The notes beneath the pieces are model-generated. The model saw only the letters and a program-made list of their open reading frames with translations, did no database searches and was not told the origin of the DNA. Source: Rhodohalobacter sp. SW132 (lineage in GTDB: Bacteria > Bacteroidota > Rhodothermia > Balneolales > Balneolaceae). From it: 64,000 nt of DNA. Every line of letters starts with the position of its first letter. Position 1 is the stretch's first letter. The translations under genes and the position numbers were made by a program. The stretch covers positions 186,001 to 250,000 of the forward strand of contig NZ_QUOK01000006.1 of assembly GCF_003390325.1 (NCBI RefSeq), written 5' to 3'. This document shows positions 19,293 through 28,149 of the stretch, one piece after another.

Positions 19293-20408
19293 ATGGAAAA
19301 AGAACTGAACGTAGCAAAAAAAACTGATCTCAAGTCACTCACAACAGCGGAATTGAAGGAGTTTACCGATGATCTCGGTTTGATGGGCTATCGTGCCGAT
19401 CAGCTCACACAGTGGCTTTATCAAAAAGGAGCTTCTTCATTTGATGAAATGACGAATCTCTCCAAAGATCTCCGCTCAAAACTGAACGAAATAGCTGAAG
19501 TTCGCCGAATCCGCATTCACAGTAAGCAACAGTCGAAAGATGGCACCATCAAGTTCTTGTTTGCGCTCGACGGACCGGAAGAATACAAAGTTGAGGCTGT
19601 ACTCATTCCTGATTTTTATCCGGACGGTGCCGCAAACCGGCTGACAGTCTGTGTATCCTCACAGGTGGGCTGCATGTTTGGCTGCTCGTTTTGTGCTACG
19701 GGTAAAATGGGATTTTTCCGAAATCTCACACACGGCGAAATTGTTGACCAGGCGCAGATTATCAATGAAGTAGCTGAGGAGAAGTATGGAAAGAAAATTA
19801 CCAATATTGTCTATATGGGAATGGGCGAACCACTCCATAATTTCAAAGCAGTTACTGAATCTGCGCGAATGATCTCGAGTCCGTTAGGTATTGATCTCTC
19901 CCCAAAACGAATTACCGTATCTACTGTGGGGCTTACCAAACAGATCAAACAGCTTGCAGATCTTGACCTTGGCGTAAATCTTGCAATCTCTCTCCATGCG
20001 GCTGATGACGAAAAACGAAACGAAATCATGCCGATCAACAGCAGCCTGAATCTTGAAAAACTGGAAGAAGCAGTACGCTATTTCTTCGACCGAACCGGCC
20101 TTTCACTTACGTATGAATATCTGCTTTTTGATCATTTTAACGATGATTATGCAGATGCTAAAAAGCTCGCTTCCATAGCTCGCTGGGTTCCAGCAAAAGT
20201 AAACATCATCATGTACAACAATGTGGCCGGTGTTGAGCTGAAGCGCGTACGGGAAGAACGGCTCAACCGGTTTATGAAGGAGCTGGTGAAACAGCGTGTA
20301 ACGGCAACCGTCCGCCGCAGCCGCGGTGATGATATTGATGCCGGATGTGGTCAGCTTGCCATCCGGGAAGGTCAGAAAAAAGGAAAAAGCCTGGCAAAGG
20401 AGAATTGA
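19293..20408 (+). CDS. rlmN: 23S rRNA (adenine(2503)-C(2))-methyltransferase RlmN
   Basis: This radical-SAM enzyme methylates C2 of A2503 in 23S rRNA and, in E. coli, A37 of several tRNAs. The 4Fe-4S ligands C127, C131 and C134 are in GCMFGCSFCATG, and the second catalytic cysteine lies in the C-terminal DDIDAGCGQLA. The family marker YMGMGEPLHNF and the segment ISLHAADDEKRNEIMPIN are also present. The 371-residue length is normal. The N-terminal helical domain (residues about 15-90) that grips RNA is intact. It stands alone, with spacers of about 190 bases before and 235 bases after. Confidence 0.96.
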   Translation: MEKELNVAKKTDLKSLTTAELKEFTDDLGLMGYRADQLTQWLYQKGASSFDEMTNLSKDLRSKLNEIAEVRRIRIHSKQQSKDGTIKFLFALDGPEEYKVEAVLIPDFYPDGAANRLTVCVSSQVGCMFGCSFCATGKMGFFRNLTHGEIVDQAQIINEVAEEKYGKKITNIVYMGMGEPLHNFKAVTESARMISSPLGIDLSPKRITVSTVGLTKQIKQLADLDLGVNLAISLHAADDEKRNEIMPINSSLNLEKLEEAVRYFFDRTGLSLTYEYLLFDHFNDDYADAKKLASIARWVPAKVNIIMYNNVAGVELKRVREERLNRFMKELVKQRVTATVRRSRGDDIDAGCGQLAIREGQKKGKSLAKEN

Positions 20409-20643
20409 GAGATCAGAGAAACAGCCAGGGAACTGCTATAACTCTGCCGTAACTTGTTTTTTCACCTCCCTCCTTACCCGACAACTTCCCGCCATCGGTT
20501 CGGATGAGTGGGTAAACCCAAATTTCTTTAGAACCTCTTTTTAATAGAAGTCACCTTTCCATTTAGGTTCAATTCTAATCCTACCTGTTAGAATTCAAAT
20601 AACAATCCAAAGTTTGAAGAATCTATTCATACAGCCAGCCAGC

Positions 20644-21891
20644 TTATCCTACAAACAGTGGCTTGATATGACGCTGGTACAAATTGTCAGTTACGCGAGC
20701 TGAGATTCGGGACTGATTTTCCACCAACAGATTGATGAAGGATTCACCCTGCTCAGCCGCAATTTTATAGGAGCAATGAAAAAACTGCCTCAGCCCGGAA
20801 TGAAATTTTGGATGATCCGGATTATGCTCAACAGCATCTACGATCTGCTGACCGGTCCATTTAGAAAACTCAGAAGGTGTTGGCAGCTCTGATTTATTTA
20901 TATCAATCACAGGAAGATAGGGACCGGTTAACTCATCATACCGGTTGTAAGCCTCACTGTATATTTTATACACCATATTGAGACCTTCTTCGCCCGATTC
21001 TGCCAGGCCAATCAGTTCCTCGAGCCAGGTAGTTCCTGATGTTTTCAGATGAAGTCCTGTATCGTGATCTGTAATCAATTCCCGCATTTTAGGATACAAT
21101 GAGAATTTATCACTGCCTGAATGTACACTTAGTTTCAGATTATCCGGAAGGTTAAACTCTTTTATGGCATAGTCGATGACCCACAGATCTTCATCAAATT
21201 CCTTAACGAATTGGTCGATATCACCCACATAATCCACGCCTTTATAAAAATCACCCGTAAATTTGGGCGCAATGGTGTGTAGCTGAACATCATGATCTGC
21301 CAGGGCTTTCAGGATAAAAAACAGTTCTACGGGTGTTTGGGGAGTTTCAACCTCGTCCATTGAAATTTCAAAGACCGCTTCACCATTAGTTTTATTATTT
21401 TTGATGTATTGATACAGTTCAGCAGCTTCCTGGATTGCATGAAGATATTGATCACACCAATTTTGAAGAAAAGTTTCACTTACATTGAATGATTTTGAGA
21501 TGCCGGGAATCGATACCTCACCGGTTAGTGATTTATTGTTGTTGATAAATTCTTCTTTATCAGATTCATCTGCTGGTTTCCCAATGTAATCAGCCACGTC
21601 AATGGTGAAAAAATTTGATGACTGAATGTAGGGATCCACGATTTTTCTTGTGATGTGATCGGCATCCACAAAATAGGGTTTATCCCATTTTAATTTCTTT
21701 ATGGCGGAATCAGCCTCCTCCCTCACTTCATCATGATTTGTGCCTATGATTTGATGCTCTCGATGAGATTTATTCCACACGGGATAGATCGTAACACCAT
21801 CACCATTATTCGCATTTAAAACTGCTTTTAATTGTGCTTCGCCTTCTTGTCCAAATCTGTCACCGGTGCCAATTGAGTATTTTCCTAACAT
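20644..21891 (-). CDS. uxaE: Probable tagaturonate epimerase (UxaE)
   Basis: The 415-residue protein resembles the UxaE family first described in Thermotoga, which epimerises D-tagaturonate to D-fructuronate. Features I associate with the family are the opening GKYSIGTGDRFGQEGEAQL, FVDADHITR, FEISMDEVETPQTPVE, IAPKFTGDFYKGVDYVGD and LKLSVHSGSDKFSLYP, all in a TIM-barrel-like alternation, ending with HSGLRQFFHCSYKIAAE. Context supports this: uxaC lies 4.5 kb away and a mannonate-oxidoreductase-like SDR at 28150. The enzyme would send galacturonate carbon into the glucuronate branch, replacing UxaB and UxaA. It follows the rhamnogalacturonan acetylesterase on the same strand after 128 bases, so co-transcription is possible. 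Confidence 0.8.
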   Translation of the reverse strand: MLGKYSIGTGDRFGQEGEAQLKAVLNANNGDGVTIYPVWNKSHREHQIIGTNHDEVREEADSAIKKLKWDKPYFVDADHITRKIVDPYIQSSNFFTIDVADYIGKPADESDKEEFINNNKSLTGEVSIPGISKSFNVSETFLQNWCDQYLHAIQEAAELYQYIKNNKTNGEAVFEISMDEVETPQTPVELFFILKALADHDVQLHTIAPKFTGDFYKGVDYVGDIDQFVKEFDEDLWVIDYAIKEFNLPDNLKLSVHSGSDKFSLYPKMRELITDHDTGLHLKTSGTTWLEELIGLAESGEEGLNMVYKIYSEAYNRYDELTGPYLPVIDINKSELPTPSEFSKWTGQQIVDAVEHNPDHPKFHSGLRQFFHCSYKIAAEQGESFINLLVENQSRISARVTDNLYQRHIKPLFVG

Positions 21892-22019
21892 ATTCAGTTA
21901 TTTTTGATTTAATCGATGCTTTTTTTATCTGTGATGTCAATGGGGCAATAGTCTGTTCCTTTGATGCACTTTTCCCAGTGACCTTTATGGTTCGTTATTC
22001 AACTATATTTTTTATATCA

Positions 22020-22787
22020 CTACTGTACAATTTTTTGTTTAAGATCAAGGTTTAATTCCCTGATACTCTCTATTACAAGTTCCGCCATTTTTCTGGCTCC
22101 CAGTTCATTAAAGTGTGTATCATCTTCGAGTCCATTGGGATAATTCGGATTTTGACCGGGTTCAAGATGATTGTAAAAAAACCTGGATTTTTCGGGTCCC
22201 AGACTTTTTAAAAGCTCCTGGCTTTTTCTGTCCATATCAATCAGCGGTACATTTTCAGATTGTGCTACTTCACGCATCAGTTCGGAGTACAGCTCGTGAG
22301 TATCCACTAGGTCACCGTTTTGATCAAAATGCCGGCGCGCAATCGGGGTTAGCAATACAGGTTGCGCATTACGCGCCAAAGTTTCTGTGACGTATTTCAC
22401 CAGGTTCGTTTGATACTCTTCTTTAGTAGTGGATTGTGGTTTTGATTGAACTTCATCATTATGACCAAACTGAATAAATACGTAGTCCCCTTCATTCAGA
22501 TTCTCTTTTATGGGATCCCATCGGCCTTCTTCCAAAAACGTACGCGTGCTTCTTCCATTTCTGGCGTGATTCTCAACCACAACATCAGATTCGAAATAAT
22601 GTGCAAAGGGTGTACCCCAGCCAGTTTCGGGATAGGCGCGGACCTCCTTCTCCGACATTGTTGAATCCCCAATCATGTACACTGTTACTCCAGTAGTACT
22701 TGGATCAATAGATACTGCACTGATCAACCATAGACTAACAAGTAAAAGTAAAAACTGTTTGATATTCAAGAGCAAGTTGTTCTGCAT
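22020..22787 (-). CDS. Secreted rhamnogalacturonan acetylesterase (SGNH hydrolase)
   Basis: This SGNH/GDSL esterase removes acetyl groups from pectin rhamnogalacturonan so that lyases and hydrolases can reach the backbone. A hydrophobic signal spans residues about 8-26. Block I is MIGDSTMSEKE with nucleophile S42, then YPETGWGTPF; block III is FIQFGHNDE; the C-terminal block V is DDTHFNELGARKMAEL with the Asp/His pair. The 255-residue length matches CE12-type rhamnogalacturonan acetylesterases. It is exported to periplasm or outside and probably heads a minus-strand unit with uxaE. Two operator-like palindromes lie upstream (22812-22823 and 22989-23002). Confidence 0.88.
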   Translation of the reverse strand: MQNNLLLNIKQFLLLLVSLWLISAVSIDPSTTGVTVYMIGDSTMSEKEVRAYPETGWGTPFAHYFESDVVVENHARNGRSTRTFLEEGRWDPIKENLNEGDYVFIQFGHNDEVQSKPQSTTKEEYQTNLVKYVTETLARNAQPVLLTPIARRHFDQNGDLVDTHELYSELMREVAQSENVPLIDMDRKSQELLKSLGPEKSRFFYNHLEPGQNPNYPNGLEDDTHFNELGARKMAELVIESIRELNLDLKQKIVQ

Positions 22788-22811
22788 TTTGAAGAGTACA
22801 AATTCTATAGC

Positions 22812-22823
22812 TTTACCGGTTAA
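22812..22823. promoter_or_regulatory. Palindromic site near the acetylesterase start
   Basis: TTTACCGGTTAA lies 25-36 bases upstream of the acetylesterase start codon. Read on the minus strand (TTAACCGGTAAA), it shares TTAACCGGTAA with the site at 32369-32379 between the two pectinase genes. The ACCGGT core is a perfect palindrome. A regulator-binding site for pectin genes is an inference. Confidence 0.4.
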
Positions 22824-22988
22824 TTTAATTAACCAAAAAAAACTATTAATACGAAATCAGATTTTAGATTCTCTACAGGCCTTCATGGCGATCTATTAGA
22901 TATATCAGGATTATTTCCATATCAATGAGCGTAGAAATAGACCAAAAACGGGCCTAATTATGATATTAAGCTGACAGAAAATTTTTTG

Positions 22989-23002
22989 TGCAATCGGTTG
23001 TA
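22989..23002. promoter_or_regulatory. LacI-type operator-like palindrome
   Basis: TGCAATCGGTTGTA fits the general LacI-family operator pattern TGNAANCGNTTNCA with one mismatch. It is about 200 bases upstream of the acetylesterase gene and matches the site before kduI in its GCAATCG half. The LacI regulators encoded at 25367 and 29225 are candidate binders. Confidence 0.45.
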
Positions 23003-23064
23003 TGAGATCCATTAAACAGTTCCGGAATTGAGAGCAAATATTAATTCCCAGGTTAATCTTCTGA

Positions 23065-23469
23065 TCAATGGGAATGGTCGCCAGGTTTGAGCATTGGCAC
23101 CCCTCTTTTGCATAGCTGAATAGAAATTCCCCATGGATCTTTCAGCATGACTATATGGGATCCATCTTCCAGGTGGTCTTCGGATACAAGTGCAGCACCT
23201 GCATTTACAAGTCTTTTTTTATCACTATCCGGGTCATCTGACACAAATGCCAAATGCAGGTTTAATGGGTCCATTTGATGATAATCCGGAATATTGTCAG
23301 GCGGATTCTTATAAATCTCAAGCATCACATCCCCACTGTCATCTGCTAAAAATGATGTGAAAGGCGCTTTCTCTTTTCGACTGACAGCCTCCAAGCCAAC
23401 ATGTTCAATATACCAGTCAGCCATCTTTTCCGGCTCTTCTACATTTATAGCAAAGTGTTCAATTTTCAT
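23065..23469 (-). CDS. VOC (glyoxalase/bleomycin-resistance) family protein
   Basis: The 134-residue cytoplasmic protein has two beta-alpha-beta-beta-beta units. It opens with KIEHFAINVEEPEKMADWYIEHVGLEA, has MLEIYKN and LHLAFVSDDPD in the middle, and ends with MLKDPWGISIQLCKR. Candidate metal ligands are H5, the Glu in MLEIY, H in NLHLAF and Q in SIQLC, in the order H/E/H/Q expected for the fold. The substrate is unknown. It sits in the divergent region between the acetylesterase and kduI inside the pectin island, so a link to uronate metabolism is possible but not shown by sequence. Confidence 0.75.
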   Translation of the reverse strand: MKIEHFAINVEEPEKMADWYIEHVGLEAVSRKEKAPFTSFLADDSGDVMLEIYKNPPDNIPDYHQMDPLNLHLAFVSDDPDSDKKRLVNAGAALVSEDHLEDGSHIVMLKDPWGISIQLCKRGVPMLKPGDHSH

Positions 23470-23578
23470 ATCAATCTCTAAATTTAAGTGAATATAGAAT
23501 TCGTAACAATTGGCAATAAACTACAGACTACATCTTGTCGATTCATAAATATTGTGTGAAAATAAAGGAAAATATATA

Positions 23579-23599
23579 TATAATGCGCAATCGATTACA
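23579..23599 (+). promoter_or_regulatory. kduI promoter -10 and overlapping LacI-type operator
   Basis: A TATAAT hexamer (23579-23584) is followed at once by CGCAATCGATTACA (23586-23599), which fits TGNAANCGNTTNCA with one mismatch. A bound repressor would cover the start of transcription. The -35 region is unclear; a TTGTGT at 23552 is too far away for an ideal spacing. The site lies 23 bases before the kduI ATG at 23622. Confidence 0.55.
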
Positions 23600-23621
23600 T
23601 TATAAGTCAATCAACTATGCC

Positions 23622-24461
23622 ATGTCTATTAATTATACTGTTCGATTTGCTGCAAATCCAGATGACTTTGACACTTATGACAAGCAAAAGATCAGGGATG
23701 ATTTTTTGATCCAGGATCTTTTTACGGATGGTGACGTCAACCTGATCTATACCCATTACGATCGTTTTATCGTTGGTGGTGCCAAACCGGGGAGCACTCC
23801 GCTTAAGCTCGAATCAATTCCGCCCCTAAAAGCAGACCATTTTCTTGACAGGCGGGAACTTGGGATCATCAATGTGGGAGAAACCGGAATGGTTACTGTT
23901 GATGGTCAGAAGTATACACTTGATTATAAGGAAGCTCTGTATGTGGGCAAAGAATCAAGAAGTGTGCAATTCGATCAGTCGGATGGCAAACAGCCTCTGT
24001 TTTACCTCAATTCTGCACCTGCACATCACCTGTATCCCACAAAAAAAATTACGCAGGACGAAGCTGAAATTGTTGAATTGGGATCTCTTCAAACATCCAA
24101 TCACAGGGTCATCCGTAAATTAATTGTACACAGTATAGTAGAAACATGTCAGCTTCAGATGGGAATGACACAACTCGAGGAGGGCAGCGTATGGAACACC
24201 ATGCCGCCCCATGTACATGACCGGCGTATGGAAACCTATTTCTATTTTGAGCTTCCTGAAGACCAGGTTGTTTGTCATTTTCTTGGCGAACCCGACAATA
24301 CGCGGCATATCTGGATGAAAAACCAGCAGGCCGTTCTATCACCTCCCTGGTCTATCCACTGCGGCTCAGGTACAAGCAACTACACATTTATTTGGGGAAT
24401 GGCCGGCGAAAACCTGGATTATAGCGATATGGATAAATCTAAACCTACTGAACTGCGATAA
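23622..24461 (+). CDS. kduI: 5-dehydro-4-deoxy-D-glucuronate isomerase
   Basis: KduI converts 4-deoxy-L-threo-5-hexosulose uronate, from unsaturated oligogalacturonides cut by pectate lyases, into 3-deoxy-D-glycero-2,5-hexodiulosonate. The 279-residue protein matches E. coli KduI along its length: YDRFIVGG, DRRELGIINVGE, YVGKESRSVQFD, APAHHLYPTKKI, SLQTSNHRVIRK, WNTMPPHVHDRRMETYFYF and FIWGMAGENLDYSDMD. The metal ligands are the His and Glu residues in HVHDRRME and a later His. The ATG at 23622 is chosen because the upstream TTG (23535) would place the promoter and operator inside the coding region. It is the first gene of a rightward hexuronate operon. Confidence 0.95.
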   Translation: MSINYTVRFAANPDDFDTYDKQKIRDDFLIQDLFTDGDVNLIYTHYDRFIVGGAKPGSTPLKLESIPPLKADHFLDRRELGIINVGETGMVTVDGQKYTLDYKEALYVGKESRSVQFDQSDGKQPLFYLNSAPAHHLYPTKKITQDEAEIVELGSLQTSNHRVIRKLIVHSIVETCQLQMGMTQLEEGSVWNTMPPHVHDRRMETYFYFELPEDQVVCHFLGEPDNTRHIWMKNQQAVLSPPWSIHCGSGTSNYTFIWGMAGENLDYSDMDKSKPTELR

Positions 24462-24488
24462 CGACTTTACAATTTAAAAAGCAAAATC

Positions 24489-25277
24489 ATGAGTTCATTA
24501 TTCGATTTATCGGGCAAACGGGCACTCGTGACGGGTGCAACACATGGGCTCGGAATGGCGATGGCGAAGGGACTGGCTGAAGCGGGGGCTGAACTTATCA
24601 TAAACGGTACCACCCCTTCCCGAATGGAAAATGCTGTAGAAGAATATGAACGTGAAGGCTACGAGGTGCACAGTTTCTTATTTGATGTAACCGATGAGAA
24701 AAAAGCGGCAGAACATGTGGATCAAGTTGAAAAAGAGATTGGCCCCATCAACATTCTGGTTAATAATGCCGGTATTATAAAACGCATGCCGCTGAAGGAT
24801 ATGGATGTTCAAGAGTACCGGAAAGTGATTGACGTGGACCTGACAGGCCCATTTATTATGGCTAAGCAGGTCGTTCGGCACATGATTCCCCGCAATGAAG
24901 GAAAGATCATTAATATTTGTTCGATGATGACCGAACTCGGCCGTGATACGGTGGGAGCCTATGCGGCTGCAAAAGGCGGTTTGAAAATGCTGACGAAAAG
25001 TATGGCGACAGAATGGGCCCGGTACAATATTCAGGCAAACGGTATTGGCCCGGGATATTTCGCCACATCCCAAACTGAACCAATCCGAAAAGATGGACAC
25101 CCGTTCAACGATTTTATTATCAACCGGACGCCGGCCGGACGCTGGGGAGATCCATCTGATCTTGCAGGAACGGCTGTGTTTCTATCCTCAAAAGCCAGTG
25201 ATTTTGTAAATGGACAAATTATTTATGTGGATGGTGGAATTCTTGCCACCATCGGTAAACCTGCCAATGAAGACTAA
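24489..25277 (+). CDS. SDR oxidoreductase, KduD/gluconate 5-dehydrogenase-like
   Basis: The classical short-chain dehydrogenase has 262 residues. The Rossmann glycine motif is TGATHGLG, the family NNAG is VNNAGIIKR, and the catalytic residues are Ser in NICSM, then YAAAK (Y-x-x-x-K). By sequence the closest match I recall is gluconate 5-dehydrogenase (IdnO): KIINICSM.(T/S)ELGRDT and the ending RTPAGRWGDPSDL...VNGQIIYVDGG. Position right after kduI argues that it performs the KduD step, reducing 3-deoxy-D-glycero-2,5-hexodiulosonate to 2-keto-3-deoxygluconate with NAD(P)H. I therefore favour KduD function with IdnO-like sequence. The spacing to kduI is 27 bases, so the two are almost surely one operon. 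Confidence 0.82.
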   Translation: MSSLFDLSGKRALVTGATHGLGMAMAKGLAEAGAELIINGTTPSRMENAVEEYEREGYEVHSFLFDVTDEKKAAEHVDQVEKEIGPINILVNNAGIIKRMPLKDMDVQEYRKVIDVDLTGPFIMAKQVVRHMIPRNEGKIINICSMMTELGRDTVGAYAAAKGGLKMLTKSMATEWARYNIQANGIGPGYFATSQTEPIRKDGHPFNDFIINRTPAGRWGDPSDLAGTAVFLSSKASDFVNGQIIYVDGGILATIGKPANED

Positions 25278-25366
25278 TCATTCTGATGACCGATACGAAA
25301 CAGATCAAAACAATGATGAAAAATTGCAGCTACTGGCATAACTGTCTCTATACCATATTCTAATCC

Positions 25367-26404
25367 ATGAAAAGTAAAAAAACCACAATTCATGATATTG
25401 CCAAACATCTGAACATTACCGCATCTACGGTATCCAGAGCGTTAAAAAACAATTCACGTATCAGTGATGCCACCATTAAATCCGTTCGTGAAGCTGCAAA
25501 AGAACTGAACTATCAACCCAACAATATTGCCGCAGCTCTTCGCAAAGGAAAAAGTAATATCGTGGGAATTATCATTCCCATGGCCGACAGAAACTTCTTT
25601 GCGTCAATCATTCGGGGAATCGAAGAAATTGTAAATGATGCCGGTTATAACGTAATTATATGCCAATCAAACGATTCTCCGGAAAAGGAAAAAGCTAATA
25701 TTAGCACACTGCTTGAATCTCAAGTCGATTGTATTATCGCCTCGTATGCTAAAAAGACCACCGACTTTTCTCATTATAAGGAGATCGTTGAGCGTGATGT
25801 ACCGCTGATTTTATTTGATCGTCTTCACGAATCACTCGAATTACTTGATGTTGATGCTGTAGTGATAGACGACTACCTTGGATCTTATAAAGCTACGCAG
25901 CACCTTATTGAACAGGGTTGTCGAAAAATTGTCCATTTTTCCGGCCCGCAGCATGTAAGCATTTACAAGGAACGTACACGCGGTTATATGGAGGCGTTAA
26001 TCCAAAATGGAATCAGCTTAGATAAAAGCCTGGTACTTGAAAGCAATCTGAAATTAGATGCTGGCAAACAGTTAGCTAATGATCTGCTTACCTGGCAAGA
26101 ATTGCCTGATGCAATCTTTTCAGCCAGTGATTATGCGGCTATGGGAGCTATGGGAGTTTTGAAAAAGAACCAGGTTAAAATTCCGGAACAGATTGCCATT
26201 GTTGGATTTAGCAATGAACCCTTTACCTCATTTGTTGAGCCATCACTAAGTACAGTTGATCAGCACAGCAAAAAGATGGGAGAGTATGCTGCGCGTATAT
26301 TTCTGGATATAATGAATAACAATAATAAAACTCATACTCCCACTAAAACAGTACTGAAGCCGGAATTGATTATCAGAAATTCATCTCTGAAATCGAAAGA
26401 TTGA
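25367..26404 (+). CDS. LacI-family transcriptional regulator 1
   Basis: The 345-residue regulator has the N-terminal helix-turn-helix TIHDIAKHLNITASTVSRAL and hinge helix region NYQPNNIAAALRKGKS, followed by a periplasmic-binding-protein-like effector domain with the signature IIPMADRNFFASIIRGIEE. The hinge carries AAAL rather than ARSL. It is encoded 89 bases after the SDR gene in the same direction and just before uxaC, so it probably controls the hexuronate genes and itself. A LacI-type operator at 23586-23599 is the likely target. The effector is probably a uronate or KDG-type intermediate, by context only. Confidence 0.92.
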   Translation: MKSKKTTIHDIAKHLNITASTVSRALKNNSRISDATIKSVREAAKELNYQPNNIAAALRKGKSNIVGIIIPMADRNFFASIIRGIEEIVNDAGYNVIICQSNDSPEKEKANISTLLESQVDCIIASYAKKTTDFSHYKEIVERDVPLILFDRLHESLELLDVDAVVIDDYLGSYKATQHLIEQGCRKIVHFSGPQHVSIYKERTRGYMEALIQNGISLDKSLVLESNLKLDAGKQLANDLLTWQELPDAIFSASDYAAMGAMGVLKKNQVKIPEQIAIVGFSNEPFTSFVEPSLSTVDQHSKKMGEYAARIFLDIMNNNNKTHTPTKTVLKPELIIRNSSLKSKD

Positions 26405-26439
26405 ATAACCAAATAACATTATAAACAAGCTTATACCAT

Positions 26440-27840
26440 ATGAAACCATTCCTGAACGAACATTTCTTACTGGAAACAGATACGGCAAAATCACTCTATC
26501 ATGATTACGCCTCTCCACAACCTATTATTGATTACCACTGTCACCTTCCACCTGATGCTATCGATCATGACAAGAATTTTGATAATCTGACCAAGATATG
26601 GCTGGATGGTGACCATTATAAATGGCGGGCGATGAGAGCATTCGGCATTGATGAAAAATACATCACGGGTGATGCACCAGACAAAGAGAAATTCCTGAAA
26701 TGGGCAGAAACTGTCCCGTACACCGTCCGGAATCCACTCTATCACTGGACGCATATGGAACTCAAAAACTACTTTGGTATTGATAAATTGCTGAATCCGG
26801 AAACGGCTGAAGAGATCTATGATCAATGTACTAAGGATCTGCAAAAACCGGAATTTAGTACGCGGTCACTCCTGAAACGAATGAATGTAGAGATTGTATG
26901 TACAACTGATGACCCGGTTGACAATCTTAAGCATCATCAAAATATCAGTAAAAATCCTTTTGGTATAAAAGTTCTCCCGGCTTTTCGTCCGGATAAATCC
27001 TATGCGTTTGATGAACCGGGAACGTACAACAGCTATATTGACCAACTAAGTGATGTGAGCGGTATTGAGATAAAAACGCTGACTGACCTGTACGATGCAC
27101 TCCAAAGCCGGATTGACTACTTTCATGATAATGGATGTAAACTTTCGGATCATGGACTGGAAAAAATCGTTTATGCAAACCTTTCTCCTTCCGAATTGGA
27201 GGATGCATTTAAACAAGTTCGCAAAGGAAATAAACTGAGTATCGACCAAAAATATGGGCTAACCTATGCTATTCTGATTGAGCTTGGAAAAATGTATGAA
27301 AATATAAACTGGGTCCAGCAATACCATCTTGGGGCACTGCGAAATACCAATGACCGGATGCTAAACGAACTGGGTCCTGATACAGGATTCGATTCCATTG
27401 GTGATTTTTCCCAAAGCCGGAATTTATCCCGCTTCCTCAATCAGCTTGATTCAACCGATCAGCTTGCGAAAACCATTCTCTACAATCTGAATCCGGCTGA
27501 CAATGAAGTGATGGCGTCCATGATTGGCAATTACAACGACGGTTCGGTAAAAGGCAAGATGCAGTACGGCTCAGCCTGGTGGTTTTTGGATCAAAAAGAT
27601 GGCATGGAGAAACAAATGAATACTTTGTCAAACATAGGGCTTTTAAGCTGCTTTGTAGGTATGCTGACTGATTCGCGAAGCTTCCTTTCTTTTCCGCGGC
27701 ATGAGTATTTCCGCAGGATATTGTGCAACCTGATGGGCAGCGATGTGGAAAATGGAGAACTGCCAAATGATCTGGATCTATTAGGTGAAATCGTTTCAGA
27801 TATCTGCTATAACAACGCAAACGAGTATTTTGATTTTTAA
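26440..27840 (+). CDS. uxaC: Glucuronate (uronate) isomerase
   Basis: UxaC isomerises D-galacturonate to D-tagaturonate and D-glucuronate to D-fructuronate, the entry step of hexuronate breakdown. The 466-residue protein opens with NEHFLLETDTAKSLYHDYA and has the amidohydrolase-fold HxH in YHCHLPPDAI. It then shows the family segments WLDGDHYKWRAMRAFGI, VCTTDDP, VLPAFRPDK, QYHLGALRNTN and WWFLDQKDGMEKQM, closing with DSRSFLSFPRHEYFRRILCN. It follows the LacI gene by 35 bases. Its product is the substrate of the UxaE-like epimerase at 20644. Confidence 0.96.
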   Translation: MKPFLNEHFLLETDTAKSLYHDYASPQPIIDYHCHLPPDAIDHDKNFDNLTKIWLDGDHYKWRAMRAFGIDEKYITGDAPDKEKFLKWAETVPYTVRNPLYHWTHMELKNYFGIDKLLNPETAEEIYDQCTKDLQKPEFSTRSLLKRMNVEIVCTTDDPVDNLKHHQNISKNPFGIKVLPAFRPDKSYAFDEPGTYNSYIDQLSDVSGIEIKTLTDLYDALQSRIDYFHDNGCKLSDHGLEKIVYANLSPSELEDAFKQVRKGNKLSIDQKYGLTYAILIELGKMYENINWVQQYHLGALRNTNDRMLNELGPDTGFDSIGDFSQSRNLSRFLNQLDSTDQLAKTILYNLNPADNEVMASMIGNYNDGSVKGKMQYGSAWWFLDQKDGMEKQMNTLSNIGLLSCFVGMLTDSRSFLSFPRHEYFRRILCNLMGSDVENGELPNDLDLLGEIVSDICYNNANEYFDF

Positions 27841-28149
27841 AACGCAATCAACTATGAAATAAGTAAATGCTTTTGGCAAGATATTACATCACCATACTCA
27901 TTTTAGGGAATCTTTGTATACGCAAATAATTCCGTTTGATCTAATGTCCGGGGTGTAATAAACAGCATGGCAGTATCTTTAACTGCCATTGAAACTCTGC
28001 ATAAATTGGAACTCGTATCGCAGATAATTTCATTGATGAGTTTACAACCAAAACGTACTGAAGAAAACAATAGCTTTTTGTCAACTATCCAACACAATAT
28101 CATATCACCAAAATCTAATCCATTATTACCGTAACCACATCATTTTATC
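27841..28149. other. Spacer with one small hairpin
   Basis: Between uxaC and the next SDR gene on the same strand there is no ORF of note. A perfect 8-bp hairpin, ATGGCAGT (27967-27974) with ACTGCCAT (27982-27989), has a 7-base loop but no T run on either strand, so it is not a standard terminator. The distal part should contain a promoter for the SDR gene. Confidence 0.35.

Noticed and set aside
20571-20595. Inverted repeat AATTCTAA-N9-TTAGAATT between rlmN and uxaE
   Set aside because: It is AT-only apart from one C/G pair per arm, lacks a T run, and could easily arise by chance; neither terminator nor operator can be argued.
23535-23621. TTG start giving a longer KduI
   Set aside because: It would place the TATAAT and the LacI-type operator inside the gene, and KduI homologues begin near the ATG at 23622.
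27967-27989. Hairpin after uxaC as a terminator
   Set aside because: The 8-bp stem is perfect but no T run follows on either strand and it is 127 bases past the stop.
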